Shown: piece by piece, positions 21,450 through 33,100 of the stretch
How the letters are laid out: each line of letters opens with the position of its first letter
Numbering within the stretch: the first letter of the stretch is position 1
Assembly (NCBI GenBank): GCA_013339895.1
Contig: JABACO010000002.1
Span: forward strand, 12,007,610 to 12,071,609
Direction: 5' to 3'
DNA: 64,000 nt
Origin: Ephydatia muelleri
Lineage: Eukaryota > Porifera > Demospongiae > Spongillida > Spongillidae
Position numbers and translations under genes: made by a program
Notes under the pieces: model-generated
Told to the model about the DNA's origin: nothing
Databases searched by the model: none
Seen by the model: the letters and a program-made list of their open reading frames with translations, nothing else

Positions 21450-22405
21450 AACACAACAGATAGTTATGGTCGTGTGAGAATGCATGTATATATGCATTTG
21501 GTGTTCAAAGAGTTAAAGGTGAACCATCATTTTTTCAATATTCACTTTTGTTGTTGGTACAAAGTAAGACTGGGAGAAGATAATCTAATTACATTGCTCA
21601 CTATTGTCGTGTCTGCAACGAATTCAGCTGGGGGGACATAGTGAACCTCAATATAACAGAGAGAGCTAAGTCAGACTAGTGTGAAACAACGTCTAATGCT
21701 CCTATCACATACTATGATGTGCCAAAACAAGCAATGGGGCCACAATCTAGTTTTCAGGAAGATCATCCCATGAACTAACCTCAAAGATAAAGGCGTGGCG
21801 CCCCGTTGGCACTAGCAATGGGTAATTGTGGTGCTTACTCCACTAGGGTGATTCGGACAATGATGGAGAAAAAAGCATGGAGCAATGTCTGTGCTGTATT
21901 TAAACTGAGCACTGATAGGAGAAATAACACTATGCTTATAATGGCAGCCTTATTACAACAACAGAATGTTTGAACAGCTCTATCGGAAGTTTCGCTAGAA
22001 ACTTCCATATAGGATTTGACCCCGACTATGAACTCATTAAAAATACGCGACCCGTCTCTAACAAGACTCCCAATGATTGGATCGTTTAGTTTGTTATAGC
22101 AATCGAACTAGAAGTCAAAAATGAGCTGTTTTGTCTTTTTTTTTATGTCACAGAACCGCGCGGTTGTAGAGAACAAAAGGGTACTGCCCATCCTCGTACC
22201 CAGTCCCGGATCATGGTCTCCTTCTTCTTGGCAACGCATAACTCGGGATAGGAACACTTTTAAAAAATGAAAATTTCACCAATAGCTTCAAAATAGGCTG
22301 GAAGAGCCGCTTTCATATAAAATAGCCGATGTTATATATTGATAACAATCGACTATACGGTATATGCAAGATGCATAATTAGATAACATTTTAGGTATCT
22401 TAAAA
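21450..22405. other. No gene recognised
   Basis: No supported ORF. It precedes the repeat-coded ORF at 22412 and may hold its promoter, but no clear core element is visible. Confidence 0.4.
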
Positions 22406-22411
22406 ATAAAA

Positions 22412-23829
22412 ATGGCGGCATCAAGCCACTCAAAATGGAAACGGTCCGCTGAACGCGAGCGGTATCAAGAAGACCCAGAAAAGAAACGGTCCGCTGAACG
22501 CGAGCGGTATCAAGAAGACCCAGAAAAGAAACGGTCCGCTAAAAGGCAACGTTATTGGGAGAGTCCTGAATCTGCTCGCTTGGCGAAGAGAGTGCGGTAC
22601 GGGAACAGTGGCGGATACAGGGGGGGGGGCAAACCCGGCCAATGCCCCCCCTAACTAATAAGGATACGCCTCCTGTCCATTGTAATGAATTTAATTACAT
22701 GTCATCAGCGACGCACTGTCGGAGCTCATGCAGGCCTTGTTGTACGTGTTAAATATCACCCCTGACACGTGGCCCTTTTTCTATTGTGCTGTTGAGCGTT
22801 CAGTTCGTACATTGCGAATTTCAATTGCCGTCAGGAAAGTAGTAGATCTGCGGAGTCCGCCGTCATCCGGATCCCATGGCTAAGCGTCAGCTGACTATTG
22901 CTGGCTGCGAGCAAATAGTGTAGGTGCCAATGAATCATTAATCATACGAGCGAGACTTTACAAAATTCATTTTGTAGCGAAGAAAGCAGAGTCCACTCTT
23001 GAGTGCCTTCCAGACCCTGATTTGGCAACATTGCCAGAAAGTTTTATAGTGATGATCTGCCTTTTCCACAAGCATTTCATCAAGAGATTGCGCTTTGGAA
23101 AACCATGTGGAATAATTCCCCTATTAAACCAAACTCTCTTGTCACAACCATAGCAGACAGAAATGCATCCCTACCATGTTCCCAAAGAGTTCTTTGAAAC
23201 ATTACACCAATTAGAAGTTATTCACGTTCACGCTTCAATTAATATTGTTGAAACCCTCCTTCCTGATAACTAACATTCCTCTGCTGCCTCATTTAGTTGA
23301 TTTTGGACAATTCTGCTTTAGTTTATTCCGGCGTTAATCGGTTAAGCTACTGCTATTGACCTGTGTAACATCAAGTGGAGTGGAAAGAGCTGATTTATTA
23401 AAAATGTCTATCGCAGCACTATGGGAGAAGATAGCGTTAATGTTATTGTATGTGCACAAAGATATTGAACTTAATATTGATGCTATCATTGACAGCTATA
23501 GTCGAAAATACCCTCGGAGGATGCTTTTAATTGACCCTATTTGTGAAGTGTGACTGTTATAATAGGAATCTTTAATCATTTGTATCCGTGAGTACATGTT
23601 TTATAATTTCCAAAAGTGCAAAAACAAAACCCCAGTGGCTAGGGTTTTGGGTCGGGGATGATGGTGCTTACTGCGCTTTCCCAGACACCCTGGCAAGTTT
23701 GGAGGGGCACGCCCCCATTCCTATCCCTATATGCCCCCCCTAACACAAAATCCTGTATCCGCCCCTGGGGAAGGCTAAGCGTACCCTGCAAAACCAAACG
23801 AGACCATCGAAAGAGTACTACCGATAAAG
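22412..23829 (+). pseudogene. Basic 15-residue-repeat ORF, split by a hAT insertion
   Basis: The ORF starts at ATG 22412 and encodes near-identical 15-residue units of the type KRSAERERYQEDPEK; two of them are also identical as 45-bp DNA. Degenerate units (SAKRQRYWESPE, ARLAKRVRYG) follow. The hAT element 22606-23767 interrupts it. Downstream of the insertion, 23768-23829 stays in the same frame once the element and one GGGAA duplication are discounted, then stops. Similar basic repeats occur at the N-termini of invertebrate transposon-encoded proteins as I recall them. The rest of the protein is not present here. The function is unknown. Confidence 0.6.
22606..23767 (+). mobile_element. Decayed hAT transposon (1.16 kb) with 5-bp duplication
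   Basis: Ends CAGTGGCGGATACAGG and CCTGTATCCGCCCCTG are inverted repeats, flanked by GGGAA on both sides (22601-22605, 23768-23772). The interior keeps transposase scraps in the plus orientation: an ALWKTMWNNSPIKPNSLV-like stretch near 23090-23140, and a C-terminal dimerisation-like LMLLYVHKDIELNIDAII (about 23440-23495) followed by RKYPRRMLL. Frames are broken and most of the gene is gone. The 5-bp rather than 8-bp duplication would fit the hAT5 type (recalled, not checked). Confidence 0.8.
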
Positions 23830-23968
23830 GTATGTAAATGTAGCTACCTACTCCTACTAAGCTTAGTTTACAATATGACATTGGTGGCTGAACATTACGG
23901 ATCAATTACAATCAATTACGCATCATCATCAATTACGCATCGGAATAATGTGCAAAGAAAAAATGAAT

Positions 23969-24259
23969 GGAACAAGTAAATAAAAAACCTTCTCTATGAG
24001 AAAGTTGGTGGGATATAGGATTTGAAGGCAATGGTGGTGTAAAAAGCATGGAAACAAGGGTCTGTAATAGTAAGTGAAAATGTCATAGTCCTGTATTTAG
24101 CACACGAACATATATGCTACAAACGGGCTAAATATAGGACTATGATATTTTCACTTACTATTACAAACCCTTGTTTCCATGCTTTTTACACCACCATTGC
24201 CTTCAAATCCTATATCCCACCAACTTTCTCATAGAGAAGGTTTTTTTATTTACTTGTAT
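23969..24259. mobile_element. MITE, family A, second member
   Basis: Outer ends AACAAGTAAATAAAAAA...TTTTTTTATTTACTTGT and the subterminal GTTGGTGGGATATAGGATTT and GGTGGTGTAAAAAGCATGG blocks match the MITE at 2684-2983. The inner arm (GTAATAGTAAGTGAAAAT...) is unrelated to that copy's core. Both halves are inverted copies. Confidence 0.85.
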
Positions 24260-24387
24260 GCATTTAAATCCATTATGACATGGTGTCTGTATGGTCCACT
24301 GCATGGCTTCACAGAAACCTCACTGAACAAAAAGTACAAAAAAGAAACAGAAGCAGGACACTAATTGATTACCTTGAAATATACTTT

Positions 24388-24393
24388 CCCCCC

Positions 24394-24429
<36 letters not shown>
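24388..24429. repeat. Poly-C tract
   Basis: About 40 C with one A near the start. Confidence 0.95.
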
Positions 24430-24433
<4 letters not shown>

Positions 24434-25805
24434 CAAAGATCAACTCTCACAACTGTACATGATATTTTTACCATGTACAATTGTCAGAGTGGTACTGTAA
24501 GTCACGTATATTCTGTTCAGTTATACATAAAGACAACCAAATGATGTACAGTACCCTTGTCATGATGACGAAACTGACTTTTAAAGCCGCCTCGAAAGCA
24601 GCGCTCAGTAATGTCATTATCAAAATGCAATATCTGAAGGGTCAGTTCCAATTGGTTCCAAAATTACACAATAACCTTTCAAGCATATGAATCACATGTT
24701 TAATGACAGCAGGTATTGTATTTAGTATGCTTGCCATCAGTGGTGCTGCTAGAGTTATTTGAATCTCGAGTTTTACCTCCCCAACCAACTAATTATCGGC
24801 GAATAACTATCACAGAAAGGGATAACTATTAATTGCCAAGTTATTAATAACATGTGGAGCCATCATACAATTGAGCAGGCTAGCAAGCAATTCACAATAT
24901 AGCGCACATTTATGTAGTATAAAACCGTATTAGCATCTCCCTTTAAAAAATACATGTTGGAATAGCGGAACAGATTACTTGGTTTGTACCTCTTGTTCTG
25001 ATTCGCTACTTCCAAAAGGACTTTCGTGATAGTTGCTGTATACAGACTCATCGTTCGATGAATCAAGATCGCATTGTACATCTGCACGATCATCAGGTCA
25101 TGATCAGTAAATCGTCAATATTCTCTCTTTTAAAAACATACTCCTTTGGAGACAGTCGTTGCCAGTCTGATCGTTGCTTGATCTTTTGATGATTACTTCT
25201 TTCTGGTGCTCAAAATAGGTTGATTTACTCACGTACTGACTCACTACAGTGGTAGCAGAATCGTCTTTTCCCGCTCATTTACACTTTTCAAAAACTGCCT
25301 TGCACATGATCACAAATCAGTTAATTTATAAACCCATGTATGATACATACACCTTTTACATTACACAGATCTCGTTTACCTCGTATATAATTGGTTTGCG
25401 ATACCCGCAAGCATTCATTTCGTGATTCGCAATGCTACGCAATCAGACGCCTGAATTGCTGTGCTTGTGCGAGAGATAAAGTTTAAAGAGAATGGTAATT
25501 AATTAAGTGTTTTACCAGCATCGCTGTACACCAATGCATTACTTAACTCTCTGAGTCGATATATATGGTCCTGTTTTTATACGTTGCAGCATTGTATGTG
25601 GAGCTTTAGTAGCCTCTGTTAATCAGAGGATTATTTATATCGTAATTCTTCACAGAGCAGAAAAGAAGCGAACAAATGATGCTCTGGGTAAAGTCGTATT
25701 TGAATGGCGGGTCCTATCCCTTGAAAGCTACATGTACTGTGGAGAAGAGGCTGATTCGGAAGCATTCGAAGGATTTCTCCTTGGCTTAAGACTCTGCACT
25801 ACTAC
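24430..25805. other. Unassigned; acidic exon-like stretch at about 24975-25090 (-)
   Basis: The minus strand at about 25090-24975 has an open Asp/Ser/Glu-rich frame (DSSNDESVYSNYHESPF, SSESEQE). It resembles in composition the acidic N-terminal exon of the 51-kb transposase and is followed by GTAATC. No homologous core follows, so this is only a suggestion of a transposon remnant. The rest shows nothing. Confidence 0.25.
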
Positions 25806-25810
25806 TATAC

Positions 25811-25839
25811 ACGGGGGGGGGGGGGGGGGGGGGGGGGGG
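25811..25839. repeat. Poly-G tract
   Basis: About 29 G, then TGTGTGCGGG. Confidence 0.95.
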
Positions 25840-26860
25840 TGTGTGCGGGATAAACATGACGACGAATGCCATCCAAGGTTACCGAAGAAGATAGAGCGAA
25901 GGCATTTTTGGAGTGCCTTTCTTCAAAAGCGGAGGTCATCGAGGCAGAGATCGGACCGAAGAAAGAATGAGACATTATTACTGGCCACACATGAGAATCA
26001 TAATGCTTTCTGATTCATTTGACTTACAAGACTGTCAAATGTGTTGCTGAAACCAGTGTTGTCATAGGTACCATTCAACTGGGCAACTGCAGTACTTACT
26101 CCAATAGTGGAGATGTATTCTCACTCATGTAAAGAACATCATGTGCAACAACTTGTTTATAAATATCCCGACATCTGCAATCTTTATTGTTTGAACTCTG
26201 AAGGCATTTATGAATGAAAATATTGTTTTTAACAACATGATCAGTTTGTTACTAAATTGATAATATAATTTCCTTTATGAAGTGTAACTTTGAATATAGT
26301 CAGAGATGGCTTCACCCTTATTTTTCTTCATGCAGGTAGTCAGAATAGCTTTGCCAAAGTTCAAAAACATATTTTGTGCATTACTTTCTGTATATTGAGT
26401 TTATCATTTGTTCTTGACCAGTTACAATTGTTGCTTATTATTACTTTTTGTCAATGATGTACGTGTTATGAATGAAATTTTAAACAGAACTTCATTTTTC
26501 AACTAGTCCTTAAACTTGAGGGAAATTATTATAAAAGTAATCACGGTCAACACATATAGCCAGAAGTGCATTATTACACAATACATGGAAAAAGGAAGCA
26601 TCTTTAGCGGGAAGAGTTGATGATCTCAAAAATCAAGATGTAGCTGAGCTCTTAAAATGAACGAATGAAACTGCTACAGCTTACAGTATTTTAATTTTCA
26701 GATCTGTTATTATCATTCAGTTAGGAATGTAAGTACAGCTATTACATTAAATCATGCACGTAAATACATGTACTTAGAATCAGACGATGGTTTAAGCATT
26801 AATAACAATGTGACGACATAAAATACAAAAATCAACTTTTTTTCCTCTCAAGGAATTTAG
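25840..26860. other. No gene recognised
   Basis: A 34-codon plus frame at about 25867-25971 (MPSKVTEEDRAKAFLECL...) looks peptide-like but is too short to assign. The remainder is AT-rich with no ORF of note. Confidence 0.35.
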
Positions 26861-26864
26861 TCCG

Positions 26865-27005
26865 AGGGGGGGGGGGGAGGGGGACCATTTTCCCTAGGGA
26901 ACTCGATCCGGATTATTAATTTTGGAATACAGGTAATACAGGTGCGGGGGGACCGTATTCCCTAGGGAGTTGAGTCCGGGGGGGGGGGACGGATAATTGC
27001 CCCGG
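26865..27005. repeat. G-rich imperfect direct repeat
   Basis: Two copies of a G-run plus GACC.T.TTCCCTAGGGA.T.GA.TCCGG unit (about 26868-26912 and 26945-26990). Possibly a decayed element end; its origin is unclear. Confidence 0.5.
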
Positions 27006-27176
27006 ACCGTAATGCCTATGACACTGGCAGCACGATCATGAGCAATGCATTCCTTGGAACGTGGGAGCACTAAAATACGTAAAGCTGCTATCGAATATGC
27101 ATACATTGGGGATTACCACCGACATGTAACATTGCGCAATCATTCTTCAGTCCGCTGCTGTTGTTGGTGAGCCAGT

Positions 27177-30100
27177 ATGACTTCGAACCAAACCACCAGT
27201 GGTCCTTACACCTTCCAGTGTACTGACCAAGAACAGGTACCCATCTACAGCCAAGTCCATTATGACGATGAGAGCTACAAGGTAAGAATAACGTTTGTTT
27301 TGTTTTTAGACACACGCGATGCTTACAGTACACACTGTGGCCAGGGGTGTTTGTTGTAAGTCAAATCAATGCGCGCTGTACGTACGTGTACTACACGCGT
27401 TGCCGCGGATGCTCGCTATAGACGCGTTCCTTTACGGACGTAGCACAGATCTGTGTATCGTGTTTCAAACTCTACAGATGAGAATAACTGGTATCATGAA
27501 TAAGAAAAGTTATTTTTAGATTTCGGGAAAACATCATCGACTGTGTGGTACACGCGCCGACGCGCTGCGTTTGCCTACATCATGCATATTCGTTCAGCTG
27601 TAAAGGTGGCTATTGCGAAAAGATCAATGCACTAAGACATATACAGTCGTAGGTACATGTAGGTTGAGCAATGTGCAACAGTACGTGATGGTACATGACC
27701 TTCGCATGCATGGGCACTATATAATTTCGCGCTTGACGTGCTTTTTGCAATAATTCGAGGAATTTGCCTCACTCTCCCACTACTCCTCAAATGCTCCATC
27801 CTTCACCTCCCAGAATCCGAGCAGGGTTCTTATGACGGTCAGCTCGTCCAGCAGTTCTGGTCCGTCTCAAATGACGTACAGCTGCAAAATCGTTGCGGAT
27901 ATCACACAGCAGTCTAGTGATGTAAGACCATCCTTTCCTTACACAGCACAGTATAATCAGGCAACAGGTCTTCTTATTGGGAAAAAAAGGTGTATATTGC
28001 TTATGTCTTTTTCTAATAATGATTAGAAGACAGGTCTGTTACATGAGTTATTAACTAACCTGGCTATGTGTTCATCTGTAGTTTTAAGGAATATGCATGT
28101 GTGCAATTGCATTTCAGTATTCACATCCTGCAGGCACAAAACGTGCATCCTGAAGGTGAATACTCCTCTGGTAAGAACATATATACATTCATAATGTACA
28201 AAAGCGCGGGCAATTTGATATGTAGCTTCAATTGCTCTATAGTGCACAGATCACTTAGCTTATACATGCATATGTATGCATATGTACATGTACAAAGCTG
28301 CATGTTGCATTATTGAGTTTGAAAGTATACGTTTAAGCTTCAGTTGTACCTCGAAAAACCCATACTAGCGCATTATCAAAATGGCTCCTTCATTCTATGC
28401 ACTCGCCTCTCACAGCTACAAAGCCAACTTGGCTTATAGAGAAGGAAATTTTGGGCAAATTGGAGCGAGACATGTTGCAATACATGGACACCCGCTCTCT
28501 GATCCCGCTATTAAAAGCAAGGGGAATGATCAGCCAAGACGATGAGGAGCGCATTAACCACCTTGATGATGGAAGCAGAAAACAGAGCAAATACATTCTG
28601 GACATTGTACCCAAAAAGGTTAATGAAAGCATGTGTGACGTGTACCTATGATAATTATAATTATACATTAACATGTACACGCAAGATTCTAAACATGCAC
28701 AGAAACATACTATACAATGTATAGGTGGCCTATACCATGTGCAATACAATATGGGATCGTTTCCGCGAAAAGGGACCTAACGAAAGTTTTTTTCAAGATT
28801 TCAAATGTTTTGATAATCTAAAAGTCTGAAATGTCCTCTACACATTGCTTTTTACGCACTGAAAATCGGAGCATCTGTCATGGAGTTGTAAGGCTCTGAA
28901 TTTGTTATTAGCCGTACATTTCAACGCAAACGTTACATTTGTATTGCGCGTTCTGGAAATTCTATAATGTATGCGTTAGGTCTCTTTTCGCGGAAACGAT
29001 CCCACTATGTTGATTATGGTGTATACATGTATAATAATAGTAATACTAAAATTTACTAGATGCATATGTTACGACTGATTTAACACCAGCTGGCTTGAAA
29101 GCGGCCGCCGACGTTTAAAAGGGCCGATGGGCCGGTTTTGAATTCGGGCTGGCCCAATTAAAAACAGGCCTGTGTTGGTTCTTTAAATCGCCTTTCGGGC
29201 TGGTGTACTCTTCTCTAATCCCACCTACTCAAAGTTGTTCAGATTCGGAAAGCGTTCAATTCAAGCTCGAGCTAGCAATAATGTACAGCAAGTGTCTGAC
29301 GAGGTGTGTCAAATTATTTACCTCCTTCTCCACCTCGTGAAAAGTAAAGATTTAACGCTACTGACGTTCTGCTTACCTATAAAGCGTGATAGTTTCACAA
29401 ATCGAAACTAGAATGCTATAAGGTTCGTACTTTCATGCATTACTTTAAAACGGTCCAGCTGGCCCGCTTTAAAATGGGCTGGCCCGCTTTAAAGCGGGCC
29501 AGCGGTTTGAAATTGGGCCTTGACATATCCATGGTAATGAAATTTAACTTTTTATAACTCTTACTGTTACTGTACCAGTACATCATTCACGCCTATATAC
29601 TTGCAGATTTAGTCCAATACACCGCTGATGCTTTTTCACCTCACACTGATGCACGGCGGCCGTTTTGACGGGACAGATGTGGGACCCTATAAAGCACACA
29701 GTGCATTTACATGCATGCGCAGTTTTATGTTTATCTTTGCCGCCTCGAACTGCTTACATAACCAAAACACGATTGTATATTTCATGCGCATGAGGGGTTA
29801 TCCGTTTTCAGTAAACAATACGCTCCCAATTGCAAGTGTACATGGGGTGCGCGTCAATAAGCATGGCTCGTGTATGCTGTTTGCTTTATGCATTTATGAT
29901 ACACAGGGCGAGAGAGCTCTGCTCTTGTTCTTGAAGTGTCTTCAAGAGGAAAAAGAACATCGAGGCCACGACACGCTGGCTAAGATGCTACTGGATGAAT
30001 GCTCCAAAGGTACATGTATGTGTGCATGCGCCAGTAATGGCTTAGCACGCCAGGCTGAGTCCCATATCGCATGGAGGAAACGTTTTAAGTTGAAATACCA

Positions 30101-33100
30101 GTGTAGGAGGAATTTATTTCTCGATTGCTTGGTGCAAATGAGCGTGAAGTGAATGCATAACACGTTTTGGTTGAACTAACATGCGCCAACACGTATACTT
30201 CATATGGTAGTTCGATTCAATGACTAAGTTAAAATGATACAATTTGACCATATATATCTACGTATCATCTTTGATATTCGTCGCTATTGACAGCTGGATA
30301 TGTTGAGATCCAACGAGGCGAGGCGTGGAGGGATATTCCCCGCACAGTCTCTCGCTGTGCATCATGCGGTCACACTTCACAGTGCGAACAGATAGATATA
30401 CCTGTTTTGGGAACACCGATGTCGCGCCGCGGCACGGAAGTAGCGGTAAGTTGTACACAAAATAATGGTGTTGAGTCATTTGGTAGGTTTGTTAAACATT
30501 CTGTGCAAGAAAAAGAGCAATCACCTGGTACAGGTAGTAAAATGCCAAGGGCGACCAATACAAAGGTTCCATTCTATGCGAGTGTTCAAGATGTGAATAA
30601 TGCTCAGCTGATAGTTCAGTGTGAAGAGTGTAACATGTGGAGGCTTGTGTACTCAAAATATAAGCTCTCTGTAGCAAAATGTCACCAACTCCAGCAATTC
30701 TGAATGACCATTCCTATTCTTGTTAGGCCAAAATTCAAGATTTACATCTTGGAGATGAATTCAAGGATGTAGAAATCAGGGATCAAGCTTGTGGAGATAC
30801 AATTGAAAAGCTTTACTATTCAGCTGGTTTTGAACCAGTGTGGTTGTGATCAGCCATTCACTTCACCAGAGCAATGCCCACAATGCAAAGCATGTTCACA
30901 TCATTCTCCTGTCAAGAAATAAATTTCATGTTGTTTATGTTTAATTATATAACTTGTAGGTTGTGGTTTGTGTTTAATATTAAATTTATAATAATGAATA
31001 AGTGAATAATGAATGCCTTGTGTGTCCTGTTGTGTGTCCTGTTGTGTGTCCTGTTGTGTGTCCTATTGAAATGGGAAACAAGTAATCATATTGGAGTGGC
31101 CTAAGCTGTAGTGGTTTATTAGCTTTAGTTAATTCTATTATGACGAGTTTACTAGTGCCACCTCCGCTTTAATCGATTATACGCATTTTTCATGCATGGT
31201 ATCAAAATACGTCCGTACTCTATATGCCCCATGGCGTGGAATATTCCATAGAGAATTTAGCCTGTTTTTTGCGATCTTGTGAGGATTCGTTTTGCGACGT
31301 GAATACTTTTGAGCCAGAGATGATCATCAGTATGGTCTCTATACATGCAGGTATGCGTAGTTATGTATGTAGCTGGTAGCGCGTAGCTGTACGCTGAGTG
31401 GACTTAGTGTTGCGTGGGGTGCATACATGGTTGTATGCTGAGTGTACTTAGGAATATGTGGTAGCAATGGCTGTACGCTGATTGTACTTAGTGATGTGTT
31501 GGTAGCCATGTAGTGTGCAGTGTGTATGCATGCTACAGGTTCGAAGACATAATCATGCGCTGTGTTCCTCCCTTACACGAAGGTAGTAAGATATTATTAG
31601 ACCCTAATCACTAGTTTACGGCCGCTATACGCAATAAACACTGGCAATGTCGTGGAGTTCATGCTATACGGCCATGGCTGCGGACGCAAATTTGCGTATT
31701 CCGCGTATAATCGGTTAACTAAATCTATCCATGACTCTATAGATGTGCTTGGAAGACGTGGTCGAATAGAATGTTCGAAAAAATCGTGTTCTGCTTCACA
31801 GACACATGCAGGCAATATTCCATGGAAGTACATGTATAGTAGTTTCAAGATAGCCATTTTTATTACTATAATGATGTTATGTGACATGTGATCTAATCAG
31901 TAATGAATGAAAGCCAAATAATGATGTGGGCGGGAAATGAGTCTTATTGTAGTGGCCTTAAGTTGCTGCATGTCGATGTTCAGGTGCTAAGTGTTGTGCG
32001 AGCAGTTAGGTGTGTTATGCTACGGTGCATACAATTATTGTGGCTTAAAGATGCACGACATGTATTTGCGTAAAGCTTCAAGTACGCCGTGCAGATGCAT
32101 GTCAGCTGAGTAGGTGAGCGATTCACGACGGAGAATGGCTACTGTTATAGCTTCATATCCTTATCTCAGTTTTCTGACATGATCATTTCGTTGATTCTGA
32201 AAAGTAATGTTGGGCACGAAACACTGAGCCATGCATGACGGGAGAGGCTGGAAGAGAATTTAAGACTTACGAATGGATCCATCAAGAATGCAGCGGGTCT
32301 ATAGTAAGAGAGTGGAGGGAGATAATTCAGAGTTGTGAGAATGCCATCAACAGGTCCCCTGGGATTACTATAAGAGATGTTGCAAACATTTACGTGATCA
32401 CGGAAGCTTTATCCGCAAAGATATGCAACACTAGGTGTATATAGGTATAGGAATGCGAGTAATGAATAATTGCCAGTGTGTGTTTGGGGGGGGGGGGGGG
32501 GGGGGTCTTATAGTTGGAACTTTGCTATGCATTTTTGAGGGAGCATATAAAACTCACTATTATTACGTGATGCTGCATGCAATAACATATTGAACAAGTA
32601 AAAGCATACTATTATCTAATATTAGGTTCATTAAAAAATTTTACTTTGTTCTGCACAGATAATTGGCACACTGGGCAGAAGGCACTTCAGAAATCTAGTT
32701 CATGAGTCCCAAAATTATAATTATTCTCTCTCATTATAATCAGACAATTTGATTATAAGACCAAAAAGTACCGCTATCGAATGCGTAAATTCAATACATC
32801 TAGGACGTTTACTTTGCTAATTCGTGATGAATGTTTGATCTAAATGTTCACAATGCTTGGACTGTGTACGTTGCACAACATCGTGCTCAATCTCGAACTA
32901 CTTACGATCTCTGGAGTCTGTACATGTAACGTTTCTATAGAGCTAGCGCTACTATGGCGCTCGTTTTATCGATCGATTGTCATTGAAGTGGCAAGCGCTT
33001 GACATTTGACAGCTACGTATGCAAGATTGATCTTTGCACTCTGAGCATACATGCAAGCAATTGAAAAAGTTATCTAGTCACGTCCCCAGACCCAACTAAC

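Noticed and set aside
25732..26013. 93-codon ORF containing a poly-Gly run
   Set aside because: The frame depends on a 29-G homopolymer and no domain is recognisable.
30287..30703. A single 138-codon gene
   Set aside because: The first part is CARD-gene exon 6, ending at GTAAGT (30446); the second part belongs to the decayed zinc-ribbon ORF in the next intron.
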